From Globisporangium splendens (lineage: Eukaryota > Oomycota > Peronosporomycetes > Pythiales > Pythiaceae), in contig VFIW01000021.1 in NCBI GenBank assembly GCA_006386115.1, positions 1 through 64,000 of the forward strand: 64,000 nucleotides of DNA, in the 5' to 3' direction. A model generated the notes under the pieces. The model did no database searches and was not told where the DNA came from. It saw nothing but the letters and a program-made list of their open reading frames with translations. The translations under genes and the position numbers were made by a program. Below, piece after piece: positions 32,749-45,970 of this stretch. Position 1 is the first letter of the stretch, and each line of letters opens with the position of its first letter.

Positions 32749-33900
32749 GCCTCCCTCAACGGGGACAGCAACGATGCCGAGTGCGGTCGTCAAGTCTTGG
32801 TGTCTCGGACCTGGCAACCCCTTGGTGAGCAGATCGGTCAACATCTTGGCTGTCTCGCAGTACACGACTCCCACGGCACCGGACTTCACTTCGTCATGGA
32901 TGTGATGGAACTTGATGTCGATGTGCTTGGCTCGACCATGGTTGACTGGGTTCTTGGTCATCTTGATGCATGACTGGTTGTCTTCGTGGATCACGAGCTT
33001 GGGGCAGTCGGCGCCGGCAGCAGTGAGGATCTCGCACAGAAGTCGGTGCACCCACTTGCCTTCTTGGATCTCCAGGCTGAGCGCAATGTACTCGGCCTCA
33101 CTCGTCGAGAGCGACACGCTGGACTGTTTCTTGCTGCCCCAGCTGACCGGTCCGTCGACCATCTTGAACACATAGCCGGAAGTCGACTTGAATCGAATGC
33201 CGTGTGACTTGGTGCCTTGCAAGTACCGAAAAATGCGCTTGACCGCCGTCCAGTGCACAACTTGCGGCGATTCCATGAAGCGCGCAACCATGCCGACTGC
33301 GAACGCGATGTCGGGCCGCGTCGCGCACATCAAGTGCATGAGTGCACCGACGGCTTCACGAAAAGGCGCATCGGTGGCAGCCGAGTCGGGGTCGAACTTG
33401 AGCATTTTTGTGCTGGTGTCGACCGGACTTGCCGCAGGCTTGCACTCTTCCATGCCGAAACGCCGCAAGATGTCGTCGACGTAACGACGCTGGCACAGTG
33501 TCACACTGCCATCGTCGTGGTCGATGAGCTCGATGCCGAGCACGAACTTACACTTGCCGCTGTCGGTCATCTCGAAGCGCTGCTTGAGCTGCTGCTTCAC
33601 TTGCGCAATGATCTCGACGGAACTTCCGGTCACGATCACGTCGTCGACGTACATCAGGAGCAACGCGCACTGATCATCGACGACCTTGAGGTATAGACAC
33701 GGGTCGAAGTCGGACATGGCAAAGCTGATCGAGCGCACGAACTCGTCGAAAGTCTCGTTCCACACGCGAGACGCCTGCTTGAGACCATAGATCGACTTGA
33801 GCAGCTCGAGGCAGTCGTGGTCGGAGTCGATATCCATGCCTTCGGGCACCAAGATGAACACGACTTCTTTCATCGCGCCGTACAGGAACGCCGTCACGAC

Positions 33901-34400
33901 GTCGAGTGTCGACGAGCCAGCCGAAAAAATTGGCGAGCGCGATAACCGAGCGCCCCAGGTAGTACTTCACGACTGGCGCGAACGTCTCCGTGTAGTCGAT
34001 GCAGTACTTCTGTTTTTGAACCCCTTTGCGGACGAGCTACGACGCCTTGCTATACAGGTTGATAGACCCCCACGTCCGCGTTGCGCTGCTTTCTAGTGCA
34101 TCCTCAAGAATTTCCCACTCCGCCCCGCTCCCAGATAGCGCGTGACCGGCATAAGATACTTAGGAGCCTTCAGTCCCACGAGCACCACCGGTCAGTCTCA
34201 TACTTACCCTGAGGTATAGTGGTCAGCCCACTTCATCGGACTTGAGCTCGGCGCGATCGCATCGCGCCAGTGCACTTGGTCGGGGCGCTGAAGCTTCTTG
34301 AAACGAGGTTGGAGCAGACATGTCTCGGTCGCCAACGACCATGTTCGCGCCCACCACTCCACGGGCGAAAGCGCTGCCGAAGGCGAACGCCAGTCGCCAC
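33901..34400. other. Island of dense indels in copy G (RT-coding part)
   Basis: Compared with the same part of copies F and H, this stretch shows frequent 1-3-nt indels and substitutions. The sequence on either side matches at nearly every base. No alternative gene or insertion is recognisable in it. It looks like low-quality consensus rather than normal decay. Confidence 0.65.
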
Positions 34401-34737
34401 CGTCGTCATTGTCGTCCTTCACATCGTCTTCGGTCGGGATTTCGGCCGACTGCGACGCACCAGCACGGCGTTTGCCAGTGTACTTGAAGTCGGAAAGTCG
34501 ATAGCCTCCCTCGATGTCGATCGCCTCAAGTCGAGTCAGGAGTTCCGAAACGCCACCCACCGAGTTGTTCAGAAGCGAACCGCCGATCACGGACTCGTCG
34601 AAGTTGACATCGCGACTGATCACAACGCGCTCCCCCTCGATGTCATACACGCGATACGCCTTCGACGCTTCTTCGTAGCCGACTAAAAGACTGGGTCGCG
34701 ACTTCGCGTCCCACTTGAGCCGCTTCTCCTTCGGCGT

Positions 34738-35235
34738 CAGAAGTACGCCCACAGCCGCGTTTAATCCATCCACGCATGGGCTCTGACACTCGGCTTGGAC
34801 TTGGCCCATTTCGCCCGGTGTATTCGTGTCGGACTTGGGCGATGGAGGGCGCCACATTTTGATGTGCACAAAGCGCACCCCCGTAGAGCAGCTCTACGGG
34901 CACCACAGAACGGACCCCGTGTCCAAAAGCGCCGCCCCCCCCCGCAGAACCGGCCCTCAGAGACTCCTGGAGCATGCATCGACCCTACGACGCCTGCAAC
35001 TGAAGCTAGCAGTACGCCACCCTTAGTGCGAATCGCGCGCTTCAGATGCCGTTCGCCTGGTAGGCGTACGGACGGTCACGTGCTGCATGATGCCGCGATT
35101 CACTGCCATCACGCACTGCACGTCCCGCATCGAGTTCCGTCGCGCACCCAATCTGGCCCGTCATGCCGAACGAACTTGACACGAGACGCGAACTGGTTGC
35201 CGGATTGTAGCCGGACACCCCCTTTTTGAGCATCG
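34738..35235. other. Second island of dense indels in copy G (integrase-coding part)
   Basis: Scrambled but still recognisable integrase-coding sequence with a 10-C run near 34938 and both gains and losses. It becomes clean again at about 35230 (GAGCATCGCCTCGCTG). The edges are abrupt. Confidence 0.65.
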
Positions 35236-36836
35236 CCTCGCTGTCGGACTTGTGCTCGAGGCAAAAGCCTTGCATCGAGCCACTGCTCTCGTCGACGATC
35301 AGGAGCAAATACTTGCTTCCACCGATGCTGTCGACTTCCATCGGGCCACAGATGTCGAAGTGCAGCAGTTCGAAGAGTCCGAAACTGCGCTTCTCGTAGT
35401 TGGTCTTGAATGGTTTTTGGACCATTTTGCCTTGCTGGCAACCGCGACACGCAGCCAAATCCGGCGCAAAGTCTGCGTCCTTGACCATGCGCTTGTCGAC
35501 AAGTTGGCGAAGTGCTTGCACCGACGCATGACCCATGCGCTCGTGCAAAGTCGACGCCGAGTTGACCTTCGTCGCCGCCATCGCAGACTTCGGTGCCGAA
35601 CTCGCTGGGACACGGAGCCAGTAGAGACCGTCGACAAAGTCGGCAGTCGCGACCACTTTGCGCGAGTTCTTCATCAACACGTTCATGCTCGGACCGTCGA
35701 ACACGACTTGGAACTTGTTCGCCTTGTTGATCTGCGGGATTGAGAGCAGGTTCTTGCCGATAGTTGGCACGAACAGCACGTCGTTCACCTCGAGATCGCG
35801 CACTCGACCGTTTGGCAGCGCGATCCGCTCGTGCACCGTGCCGACGCCGAGGATCTTGGTCTTGTTCCCGTTCGCAACGACCAAATCGCCATGGTCGTCC
35901 TCGTCCAGGTGCACAAACTTGGACTTGTCGTTGCAGATGTGGTGCGTCGCGCCACTGTCGATCGCCCACATCCCGCACTTGTCGTCCTTCGCAGCAGTCA
36001 TGCTGCATTCCATGGACACGACGAACGCCAGTCGCGTGTCATCGTCGTAGTCGGAGTAGTCGTCGCGCTCGACGTAGTTGGCCCGCTTGCCCGCGTAGCC
36101 GCCCGTGCGCTTGCGCCTTTGCTGCTTGTTCTTGGTCCAGCACCGGTCGACGGTGTGGCCGATCTTGCCACAAAACGAGCACACCCGAGGCTCGTTCTCG
36201 GCAGCAAACGCTTTCGCACGATCTTCGGTCTTGATCACCTTCTTCTCACCCGAGCGCTTGATATGCTCGTTCGTGAGTGCTTGAACGACGTCTTGCGTCT
36301 TGAGATCCGCGTTCCGCATCTCCAAGTTCAGCACGACGTTGTCGTAGCTCTTGGGCAGACTGCGTAGCAGACAGATCGCCACGTCTTCGTCCTCCATCTT
36401 CGCGCCGATGCTGACGAGCTTGGTGTGGATGCTGAGAACCTCGTTGCAGTGGTGCAACAGATTGTCGCCTTCCTTCATCTCGATGCTGAACAACTGGCGC
36501 TTGAGGAAGATGCGACCCGCCTTCTGCGAGCCTTCGTACATCGCCTTCAGTCGTCCCCACGCGACCCACGCCTCTTCGCAGTCGTCGACGATGTGATGGT
36601 ACTCAGCGTCGATGTGCAGCAGGAGCAGGCCGAATGCGACGTTGTTCGTACGAATGTACTCGTCCTTGATGCGCGCGTCCGTGAACGTGGGTGTCACCTC
36701 GTGGTTCACCACGTCCCACACAGACTTGGTCAGGAGCACGCCACGCATGTAGCGTGCCCACGTCGCGTAGTTGTCGCCGTTGAACTTGGCGATCACGGTC
36801 TTCTCAGTCATGCTTGTCGTGCTTGGGCTCATAACC

Positions 36837-37261
36837 TGTTAAAGGTCGAAAGCGGTCGATGGACGGAATCTAGAAGAGAAGAGCTTGAGATGGTAAAATG
36901 GAAAGTGAGATTGGCTTAGAGTGTGGTTGCGCCGCAGTGCATGGCGCAAGCCATCACCGTTGGACACAAACACTGATGTGTGGATGCGAGCTTCGATCGC
37001 TCGCAGCCACAAGAAACTAGTGGTCACTACGCTCCTAGCCACACAAAGTGGGTGGGTGTGGGTACCTACGCTAGCCAATCAAAATGCAGAGTCCTACGCT
37101 GTCACACTTCGGACCTTATCCCATATGCATGATTACGCACTGTGCAGATGGTGATGTCATGGGGTCGACAGTCATCTGCACATGAGTGCTGGTCCCGTTG
37201 CTGAATGCACAGCGTGGGCACAAGCGCGGCACAGTGTGCCAGCGACTTGGTACACTTAATA
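36837..37261 (-). repeat. copia-1 LTR between copies G and H
   Basis: 425 bp. One base differs in the left arm of the inverted repeat (GCAGATGGTG near 37143), a change shared with the LTR at 45518-45970. Confidence 0.92.
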
Positions 37262-40200
37262 GCCTCCCTCAACGGGGACAGCAACGATGCCGAGTGCGGT
37301 CGTCAAGTCTTGGTGTCTCGGACCTGGCAACCCCTTGGTGAGCAGATCGGTCAACATCTTGGCTGTCTCGCAGTACACGACTCCCACGGCACCGGACTTC
37401 ACTTCGTCACGGATGTGATGGAACTTGATGTCGATGTGCTTGGCTCGACCATGGTTGACTGGGTTCTTGGTCATCTTGATGCATGACTGGTTGTCTTCGT
37501 GGATCACGAGCTTGGGGCAGTCGGTGCCGGCAGCAGTGAGGATCTCGCACAGAAGTCGGTGCACCCACTTGCCTTCTTGGATCGCCAGGCTGAGCGCAAT
37601 GTACTCGGCCTCACTCGTCGAGAGCGACACGCTGGACTGTTTCTTGCTGCCCCAGCTGACCGGTCCGCCGACCATCTTGAACACATAGCCGGAAGCGACT
37701 TGAATCGAATGCCGTGTGACTTGGTGCCTTGCAAGTACCGAAAAATGCGCTTGACCGCCGTCCAGTGCACAACTTGCGGCGATTCCATGAAGCGCGCAAC
37801 CATGCCGACTGCGAACGCGATGTCGGGCCGCGTCGCGCACATCAAGTGCATGAGTGCACCGACGGCTTCACGAAAAGGCGCATCGGTGGCAGCCGAGTCG
37901 GGGTCGAACTTGAGCATTCTTGTGCTGATGTCGACCGGACTTGCCGCAGGCTTGCACTCTTCCATGCCGAAACGCCGCAAAATGTCGTCGACGTAACGAC
38001 GCTGGCACAGTGTCACACTGCCATCGTCGTGGTCGATGAGCTCGATGCCGAGCACGAACTTGCACTTGCCGCTGTCGGTCATCTCGAAGCGCTGCTTGAG
38101 CTGCTGCTTCACTTGCGCAATGATCTCGACGGAACTTCCGGTCACGATCACGTCGTCGACGTACACCAGGAGCAACGCGCACTGATCATCGACGACCTTG
38201 AGGTATAGACACGGGTCGAAGTCGGACACGGCAAAGCCGATCGAGCGCACGAACTCGTCGAAAGTCTCGTTCCACACGCGAGACGCCTGCTTGAGACCAT
38301 AGATCGACTTGAGCAGCTCGAGGCAGTCGTGGTCGGAGTCGATCTCCATGCCTTCGGGCACCAAGATTAACACGACTTCTTTCATCGCGCCGTACAGGAA
38401 CGCCGTCACGACGTCGAGTTGGTCGACGTGCCAGCCGAAAAATTTGGCGAGCGCGATCACGATGCGCAGCGTCACGTACTTCACGACTGGCGCGAACGTC
38501 TCCGTGTAGTCGATGCCGTACTTCTGTTTGAACCCCTTTGCGACGAGTCGAGCCTTGTACTTGTTGATCGACCCGTCCGCGTTGCGCTTGATCTTGAAAA
38601 CCCACTTGGTACCGATAGCGCGTTGACCGGCAGGGAGCTTCGCCGCGCGGAATACACCGCGCAATCTCATCGACTTGAGCTCGGCGCGAATCGCATCGCG
38701 CCAGTGCACTTGGTCGGGGCCGCTGACAGCTTCTTGAAACGAGGTTGGCGCAGACATGTCGGTCGCAACGACCATGTTCGCGCTTGCGCGCCACCACTCC
38801 ACGGGCGAAATGCGCTGCCGAGTCGAACGCCGAGTCGCACCGTCGTCATTGTCGTCCTTCACATCGTCTTCGGTCGGGATTTCGGCCGACTGCGACGCAC
38901 CAGCACGGCGTTTGCCAGTGTACTTGAAGTCGGAAAGTCGATAGCCTCCCTCGATGTCGATCGCCTCAAGTCGAGTCAGGAGTTCCGAAACGCCACCCAC
39001 CGAGTTGTTCAGAAGCGAACCGCCGATCACGGACTCGTCGAAGTTGACATCGCGACTGATCACAACGCGCTCCCCCTCGATGTCATACACGCGATACGCC
39101 TTCGACGCTTCTTCGTAGCCGACGAAAAGACTGGGTCGCGACTTCGCGTCCCACTTGAGCCGCTTCTCCTTCGGCGTCAGAACGTACGCCAAACAGCCGA
39201 AAACACGCATGTGCTTGACACTCGGCTTGGACTTGTGCACCATTTCGAACGGTGTCTTCGTGTCGGACTTGGGCGATGGCAGGCGATTTTTGATGTAAAT
39301 CGCCGTCATCGCAGCTTCGGCCCAGAACGACTTGTCCAAGCGCGCGTGGTGGAGCATGCATCGACCGATGGTCACGATAGTGCGAATCGCGCGCTCTGCA
39401 GTGCCGTTCGCCTGGCGCGCGTACGGAACCGTCACTTGCTGCATGATGCCGCGATCTGCATAGAACTGCTTGATCGAGTTCGTCGCGAACTCCTTGGCCC
39501 CGTCATGGCGAACGAACTTGACACGAGCGCCGAACTGGTTGCCGACTTGTACGATGAACTTTTTGAGCATCGCCTCGCTGTCGGACTTGTGCTCGAGGCA
39601 AAAGCCTTGCATCGAGCCACTGCTCTCGTCGACGATCAGGAGCAAATACTTGCTTCCACCGATGCTGTCGACTTCCATCGGGCCACAGATGTCGAAGTGC
39701 AGCAGTTCGAAGAGTCCGAAACTGCGCTTCTCGTAGTTGGTCTTGAATGGTTTTTGGACCATTTTGCCTTGCTGGCAACCGCGACACGCAGCCAAATCCG
39801 GCGCAAAGTCTGCGTCCTTGACCATGCGCTTGTCGACAAGTTGGCGAAGTGCTTGCACCGACGCATGACCCATGCGCTCGTGCAGAGTCGACGCCGAGTT
39901 GACCTTCGTCGCCGCCATCGCAGACTTCGGCGCCGAACTCGCTGGGACACGGAGCCAGTAGAGACCGTCGACAAAGTCGGCAGTCGCGACCACCTTGCGC
40001 GAGTTCTTCATCAACACGTTCATGCTCGGACCGTCGAACACGACTTGGAACTTGTTCGCCTTGTTGATCTGCGGGATTGAGAGCAGGTTCTTGCCGATAG
40101 TTGGCACGAACAGCACGTCGTTCACCTCGAGATCGCGCACTCGACCGTTTGGCAGCGCGATCCGCTCGTGCACCGTGCCGACGCCGAGGATCTTGGTCTT

Positions 40201-41169
40201 GTTCCCGTTCGCAACGACCAAATCGCCATGGTCGTCCTCGTCCAGGTGCACAAACTTGGACTTGTCGTTGCAGATGTGGTGCGTCGCGCCACTGTCGATT
40301 GCCCACATCCCGCACTTGTCGTCCTTCGCAGCAGTCATGCTGCATTCCATGGACACGATGAACGCCAGTCGCGTGTCATCGTCGTAGTCGGAGTAGTCGT
40401 CGCACTCGACGTAGTTGGTCCGCTTGCCCGCGTAGCCGCCCGTGCGCTTGCGCCTTTGCTGCTTGTTCTTGGTCCAGCACCGGTCGACGGTGTGGCCGAT
40501 CTTGCCACAAAACGAGCACACCCGAGGCTCGTTCTCGGCAGCAAACGCTTTCGCACGATCTTCGGTCTTGATCACCTTCTTCTCACCCGAGCGCTTGATA
40601 TGCTCGTTCGTGAGTGCTTGAACGACGTCTTGCGTCTTGAGATCCGCGCTCCGCATCTCCAAGTTCAGCACGACGTTGTCGTAGCTCTTGGGCAGACTGC
40701 GTAGCAGACAGATCGCCACGTCTTCGTCCTCCATCTTCGCGCCGATGCTGACGAGCTTGGCGTGGATGTTGAGAACCTCGTTGCAGTGGTGCAACAGATT
40801 GTCGCCTTCCTTCATCTCGATGCTGAACAACTGGCGCTCGAGGAAGATGCGACCCGCCTTCTGCGAGCCTTCGTACATCGCCTTCAGTCGTCCCCACGCG
40901 ACCCACTCCTCTTCGCAGTCGTCGACGATGTGATGGTACTCAGCGTCGATGTGCAGCAGGAGCAGGCCGAATGCGACGTTGTTCGTACGAATGTACTCGT
41001 CCTTGATGCGCGCGTCCGTGAATGTGGGTGTCACCTCGCGGTTCACCACGTCCCACACAGACTTGGTCAGGAGCACGCCACGCATGTAGCGTGCCCACGT
41101 CGCGTAGTTGTCGCCGTTGAACTTGGCGATCACGGTCTTCTCAGTCATGCTTGTCGTGCTTGGGCTCAT
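37256..41169 (-). pseudogene. copia-1 copy H gag-pol, RNase H deletion with frameshift
   Basis: Open from ATG 41169 through gag, protease, integrase and all of RT (YVDD) to about 37697. There a 70-nt deletion replaces the 69-nt one seen in G, I and K, so the RNase H core including SDADWAGD is lost and the frame shifts. The remaining RNase H end (SGYVFKM onward) is in another frame down to 37256. Apart from this junction the copy looks coding-competent. Confidence 0.92.
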
Positions 41170-41173
41170 AACC

Positions 41174-41598
41174 TGTTAAAGGTCGAAAGCGGTCGATGGA
41201 CGGAATCTAGAAGAGAAGAGCTTGAGATGGTAAAATGGAAAGTGAGATTGGCTTAGAGTGTGGTTGCGCCGCAGTGCATGGCGCAAGCCATCACCGTTGG
41301 ACACAAACACTGATGTGTGGATGCGAGCTTCGATCGCTCGCAGCCACAAGAAACTAGTGGTCACTACGCTCTTAGCCACACAAAGTGGGTGGGTGTGGGT
41401 ACCTACGCTAGCCAATCAAAATGCAGAGTCCTACGCTGTCACACTTCGGACCTTATCCCATATGCATGATTACGCACTGTGCAGATGATGATGTCATTGG
41501 GTCGACAGTCATCTGCACATGAGTGCTGGTCCCGTTGCTGAATGCACAGCGTGGGCACAAGCGCGGCACAGTGTGCCAGCGACTTGGTACACTTAATA
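41174..41598 (-). repeat. copia-1 LTR between copies H and I
   Basis: 425 bp, private changes CTCTTAGCC (near 41369) and GTCATTGGG (near 41496). CTCTTAGCC recurs in the LTR at 45518-45970. Confidence 0.92.
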
Positions 41599-44500
41599 GC
41601 CTCCCTCAACGGGGACAGCAACGATGCCGAGTGCGGTCGTCAAGTCTTGGTGTCTCGGACCCGGCAACCCCTTGGTGAGCAGATCGGCCAACATCTTGGC
41701 TGTCTCGCAGTACACGACTCCCACGGCACCGGACTTGACTTCGTCATGGATGTGATGGAACTTGATGTCGATGTGCTTGGCTCGACCATGGTTGACTGGG
41801 TTCTTGGTCATCTTGATGCATGACTGGTTGTCTTCGTGGATCACGAGCTTGGGGCAGTCGGCGCCGGCAGCAGTGAGGATCTCGCACAGAAGTCGGTGCA
41901 CCCACTTGCCTTCTTGGATAGCCAGGCTGAGCGCAATGTACTCGGCCTCACTCGTCGAGAGCGACACGCTGGACTGTTTCTTGCTGCCCCAGCTGACCGG
42001 TCCGCCGACCATCTTGAACACATAGCCGGAAGTCGACTTGAATCGAATGCCGTGTGACTTGGTGCCTTGCAAGTACCGAAAAATGCGCTTGACCGCCGTC
42101 CAGTGCAAACTTGCGGCGATTCCATGAAGCGCGCAACCATGCCGACTGCGAACGCGATGTCGGGCCGCGTCGCGCACATCAAGTGCATGAGTGCACCGAC
42201 GGCTTCACGAAAAGGCGCATCGGTGGCAGCCGAGTCGGGGTCGAACTTGAGCATTTTTGTGCTGGTGTCGACCGGACTTGCCGCAGGCTTGCACTCTTCC
42301 ATGCCGAAACGCCGCAAAATGTCGTCGACGTAACGACGCTGGCACAGTGTCACACTGCCATCGTCGTGGTCGATGAGCTCGATGCCGAGCACGAACTTGC
42401 ACTTGCCGCTGTCGGTCATCTCGAAGCGCTGCTTGAGCTGCTGCTTCACTTGCGCAATGATCTCGACGGAACTTCCGGTCACGATCACGTCGTCGACGTA
42501 CACCAGGAGCAACGCGCACTGATCATCGACGACCTTGAGGTATAGACACGGGTCGAAGTCGGACACGGCAAAGCCGATCGAGCGCACGAACTCGTCGAAA
42601 GTCTCGTTCCACACGCGAGACGCCTGCTTGAGACCATAGATCGACTTGAGCAGCTCGAGGCAGTCGTGGTCGGAGTCGATCTCCATGCCTTCGGGCACCA
42701 AGATGAACACGACTTCTTTCATCGCGCCGTACAGGAACGCCGTCACGACGTCGAGTTGGTCGACGGGCCAGCCGAAAAATTTGGCGAGCGCGATCACGAT
42801 GCGCAGCGTCACGTACTTCACGACTGGTGCGAACGTCTCCGTGTAGTCGATGCCGTACTTCTGTTTGAACCCCTTTGCGACGAGTCGAGCCTTGTACTTG
42901 TTGATCGACCCGTCCGCGTTGCGCTTGATCTTGAAAACCCACTTGGTACCGATAGCGTGTTGACCGGCAGGGAGCTTCGCCGCGCGGAACACACCGCGCA
43001 ATCTCATCGACTTGAGCTCGGCGCGAATCGCATCGCGCCAGTGCACTTGGTCGGGGCCGCTGACGGCTTCTTGAAACGAGGTTGGCGCAGACATGTCGGT
43101 CGCAACGACCATGTTCGCGCTTGCGCGCCACCACTCCACGGGCGAAATGCGCTGCCGAGTCGAACGCCGAGTCGCACCGTCGTCATTGTCGTCCTTCACA
43201 TCGTCTTCGGTCGGGATTTCAGCCGACTGCGACGCACCAGCACGGCGTTTGCCAGTGTACTTGAAGTCGGAAAGTCGATAGCCTCCCTCGATGTCGATCG
43301 CCTCAAGTCGAGTCAGGAGTTCCGAAACGCCACCCACCGAGTTGTTCAGAAGCGAACCGCCGATCACGGACTCGTCGAAGTTGACATCGCGACTGATCAC
43401 AACGCGCTCCCCCTCGATGTCATACACGCGATACGCCTTCGACGCTTCTTCGTAGCCGACGAAAAGACTGGGTCGCGACTTCGCGTCCCACTTGAGCCGC
43501 TTCTCCTTCGGCGTCAGAACGTACGCCAAACAGCCGAAAACACGCATGTGCTTGACACTCGGCTTGGACTTGTGCACCATTTCGAACAGTGTCTTCGTGT
43601 CGGACTTGGGCGATGGCAGGCGATTTTTGATGTAAATCGCCGTCACCGCAGCTTCGGCCCAGAACGACTTGTCCAAGCGCGCGTGGTGGAGCATGCATCG
43701 ACCGATGGTCACGATAGTGCGAATCGCGCGCTCTGCAGTGCCGTTCGCCTGGTGCGCGTACGGAACTGTCACTTGCTGCATGATGCCGCGATCTGCATAG
43801 AACTGCTTGATCGAGTTCGTCGCGAACTCCTTGGCCCCGTCATGGCGAACGAACTTGACACGAGCGCCGAACTGGTTGCCGACTTGTACGATGAACTTTT
43901 TGAGCATCGCCTCGCTGTCGGACTTGTGCTCGAGGCAAAAGCCTTGCATCGAGCCACTGCTCTCGTCGACGATCAGGAGCAAATACTTGCTTCCACCGAT
44001 GCTGTCGACTTCCATCGGGCCACAGATGTCGAAGTGCAGCAGTTCGAAGAGTCCGAAACTGCGCTTCTCGTAGTTGGTCTTGAATGGTTTTTGGACCATT
44101 TTGCCTTGCTGGCAACCGCGACACGCAGCCAAATCCGGCGCGTTCGTCGCAAAGTCTGCGTCCTTGACCATGCGCTTATCGACAAGTTGGTGAAGTGCTT
44201 GCACCGACGCATGACCCATGCGCTCGTGCAGAGTCGACGCCGAGTTGACCTTCGTCGCCGCCATCGCAGACTTCGGTGCCGAACTCGCTGGAACACGGAG
44301 CCAGTAGAGACCGTCGACAAAGTCGGCAGTCGCGACCACCTTGCGCGAGCTCTTCATCAACACGTTCATGCTCGGACCGTCGAACACGACTTGGAACTTG
44401 TTCGCCTTGTTGATCTGCGGGATTGAGAGCAGGTTCTTGCCGATAGTTGGCACGAACAGCACGTCGTTCACCTCGAGATCGCGCACTCGACCGTTTGGCA

Positions 44501-45514
44501 GCGCGATCCGCTCGTGCACCGTGCCGACGCCGAGGATCTTGGTCTTGTTCCCGTTCGCAACGACCAAATCGCCATGGTCGTCCTCGTCCAGGTGCACAAA
44601 CTTGGACTTGTCGTTGCAGATGTGGCGCGCCGCGCCACTGTCGATCGCCCACATCCCGCACTTGTCGTCCTTCGCAGCAGTCATGCTGCATTCCATGGAC
44701 ACGACGAACGCCAGTCGCGTGTCATCGTCGTAGTCGGAGTAGTCGTCGCGCTCGACGTAGTTGGCCCGCTTGCCCGCGTAGCCGCCCGTGCGCTTGCGCC
44801 TTTGCTGCTTGTTCTTGGTCCAGCACCGGTCGACGGTGTGGCCGACCTTGCCACAAAACGAGCACACCCGAGGCTCGTTCTCGGCAGCAAACGCTTTCGC
44901 ACGATCTTCGGTCTTGATCACCTTCTTCTCACCCGAGCGCTTGATATGCTCGTTAGTGAGTGCTTGAACGACGTCTTGCGTCTTGAGATCCGCGTTCCGC
45001 ATCTCAAAGTTCAGCACGACGTTGTCGTAGCTCTTGGGCAGACTGCGTAGCAGACAGATCGCCACGTCTTCGTCCTCCATCTTCGCGCCAATGCTGACGA
45101 GCTTGGCGTGGATGTTGAGAACCTCGTTGCAGTGGTGCAACAGATTGTCGCCTTCCTTCATCTCGATGCTGAACAACTGGCGCTCGAGGAAGATGCGACC
45201 CGCCTTCTGCGAGCCTTCGTACATCGCCTTCAGTCGTCCCCACGCGACCCACGCCTCTTCGCAGTCGTCGACGATGTGATGGTACTCAGCGTCGATGTGC
45301 GCGCAGGAGCAGGCGAATGCGACGTTTGTTTCGTCAGAATGTTACTCGTCTGAAGCGGCGCGTCCTGTGAAGTGGGTGGTGCACCTCGCGGTTCACCACG
45401 TCCCAAACGACTTGGCAGGAGCAACGCCCCGAATGTAGGCGGGCCACGTCGCGTAGTTATCGCGTGGCACTGGCGCAAGGGTCTTCTCAGTCAGATTGTC
45501 GTGTTGGGGCTCAT
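41593..45514 (-). pseudogene. copia-1 copy I gag-pol, broken 5' end, one RT/RNase H frameshift
   Basis: The start region (45514 to about 45298) is scrambled by clustered indels, and the ATG context and primer-binding site are damaged. From about 45224 the frame is open through zinc knuckle, protease (DSGAARH), integrase and RT. A 1-nt deletion near 42107 then shifts it. RNase H carries the in-frame 69-nt deletion (junction near 42032). The 9-nt insertion in the integrase zinc module (44141-44149) is shared with copy A. Confidence 0.9.
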
Positions 45515-45517
45515 AAC
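45298..45517. other. Island of dense indels at the 5' end of copy I
   Basis: The gag start region is recognisable but has many single-base gains and losses, in contrast to the clean sequence on both sides. A tandem duplication of about 29 bp (GATGGACGGAATCTAGAAGA units near 45537 and 45568) lies in the LTR just beyond it. Confidence 0.65.
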
Positions 45518-45970
45518 TGTAAAGGTCGAAGGCGGTCGATGGACGGAATCTAGAAGAGAAGAGCTCGATGGACGGAATCTAGAAGAGAAGAGCTTGAGAT
45601 GGTAAAATGGAAAGTGAGATTGGCTTAGAGTGTGGTTGCGCCGCAGTGCATGGCGCAAGCCATCACCGTTGGACACAAACACTGATGTGTGGATGCGAGC
45701 TTCGATCGCTCGCAGCCACAAGAAACTAGTGGTCACTACGCTCTTAGCCACACAAAGTGGGTGGGTGTGGGTACCTACGCTAGCCAATCAAAATGCAGAG
45801 TCCTACGCTGTCACACTTCGGACCTTATCCCATATGCATGATTACGCACTGTGCAGATGGTGATGTCATGGGGTCGACAGTCATCTGCACATGAGTGCTG
45901 GTCCCGTTGCTGAATGCACAGCGTGGGCACAAGCGCGGCACAGTGTGCCAGCGACTTGGTACACTTAATA
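45518..45970 (-). repeat. copia-1 LTR between copies I and J, with internal duplication
   Basis: 453 bp instead of 425 because a segment of about 29 bp near 45537-45595 is tandemly duplicated. The gag-proximal end is also damaged (CATAACTGTAAAGG). Confidence 0.88.

Larger units (their letters stand above)
32743..36832 (-). pseudogene. copia-1 copy G gag-pol, degenerate with two noisy islands
   Basis: gag, zinc knuckle, protease and early integrase are open from ATG 36832 to about 35230. From about 35235 to 34738, and again from about 34400 to 33901, the sequence carries many small indels and substitutions. Clean sequence lies between the islands. The RT C-terminal half with a YVDD-type box (here YMDDV-like context LLMYVDD) and the RNase H end are open again in 32743-33897. 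RNase H has the 69-nt in-frame deletion (junction near 33183) that removes SDADWAGD. It reads TDLLTKG near the C-terminus, as copies H and J do. Confidence 0.9.

Noticed and set aside
34795..35229. New short ORFs in the scrambled part of copy G
   Set aside because: They arise from indel noise in degraded integrase sequence and have no counterpart in other copies.
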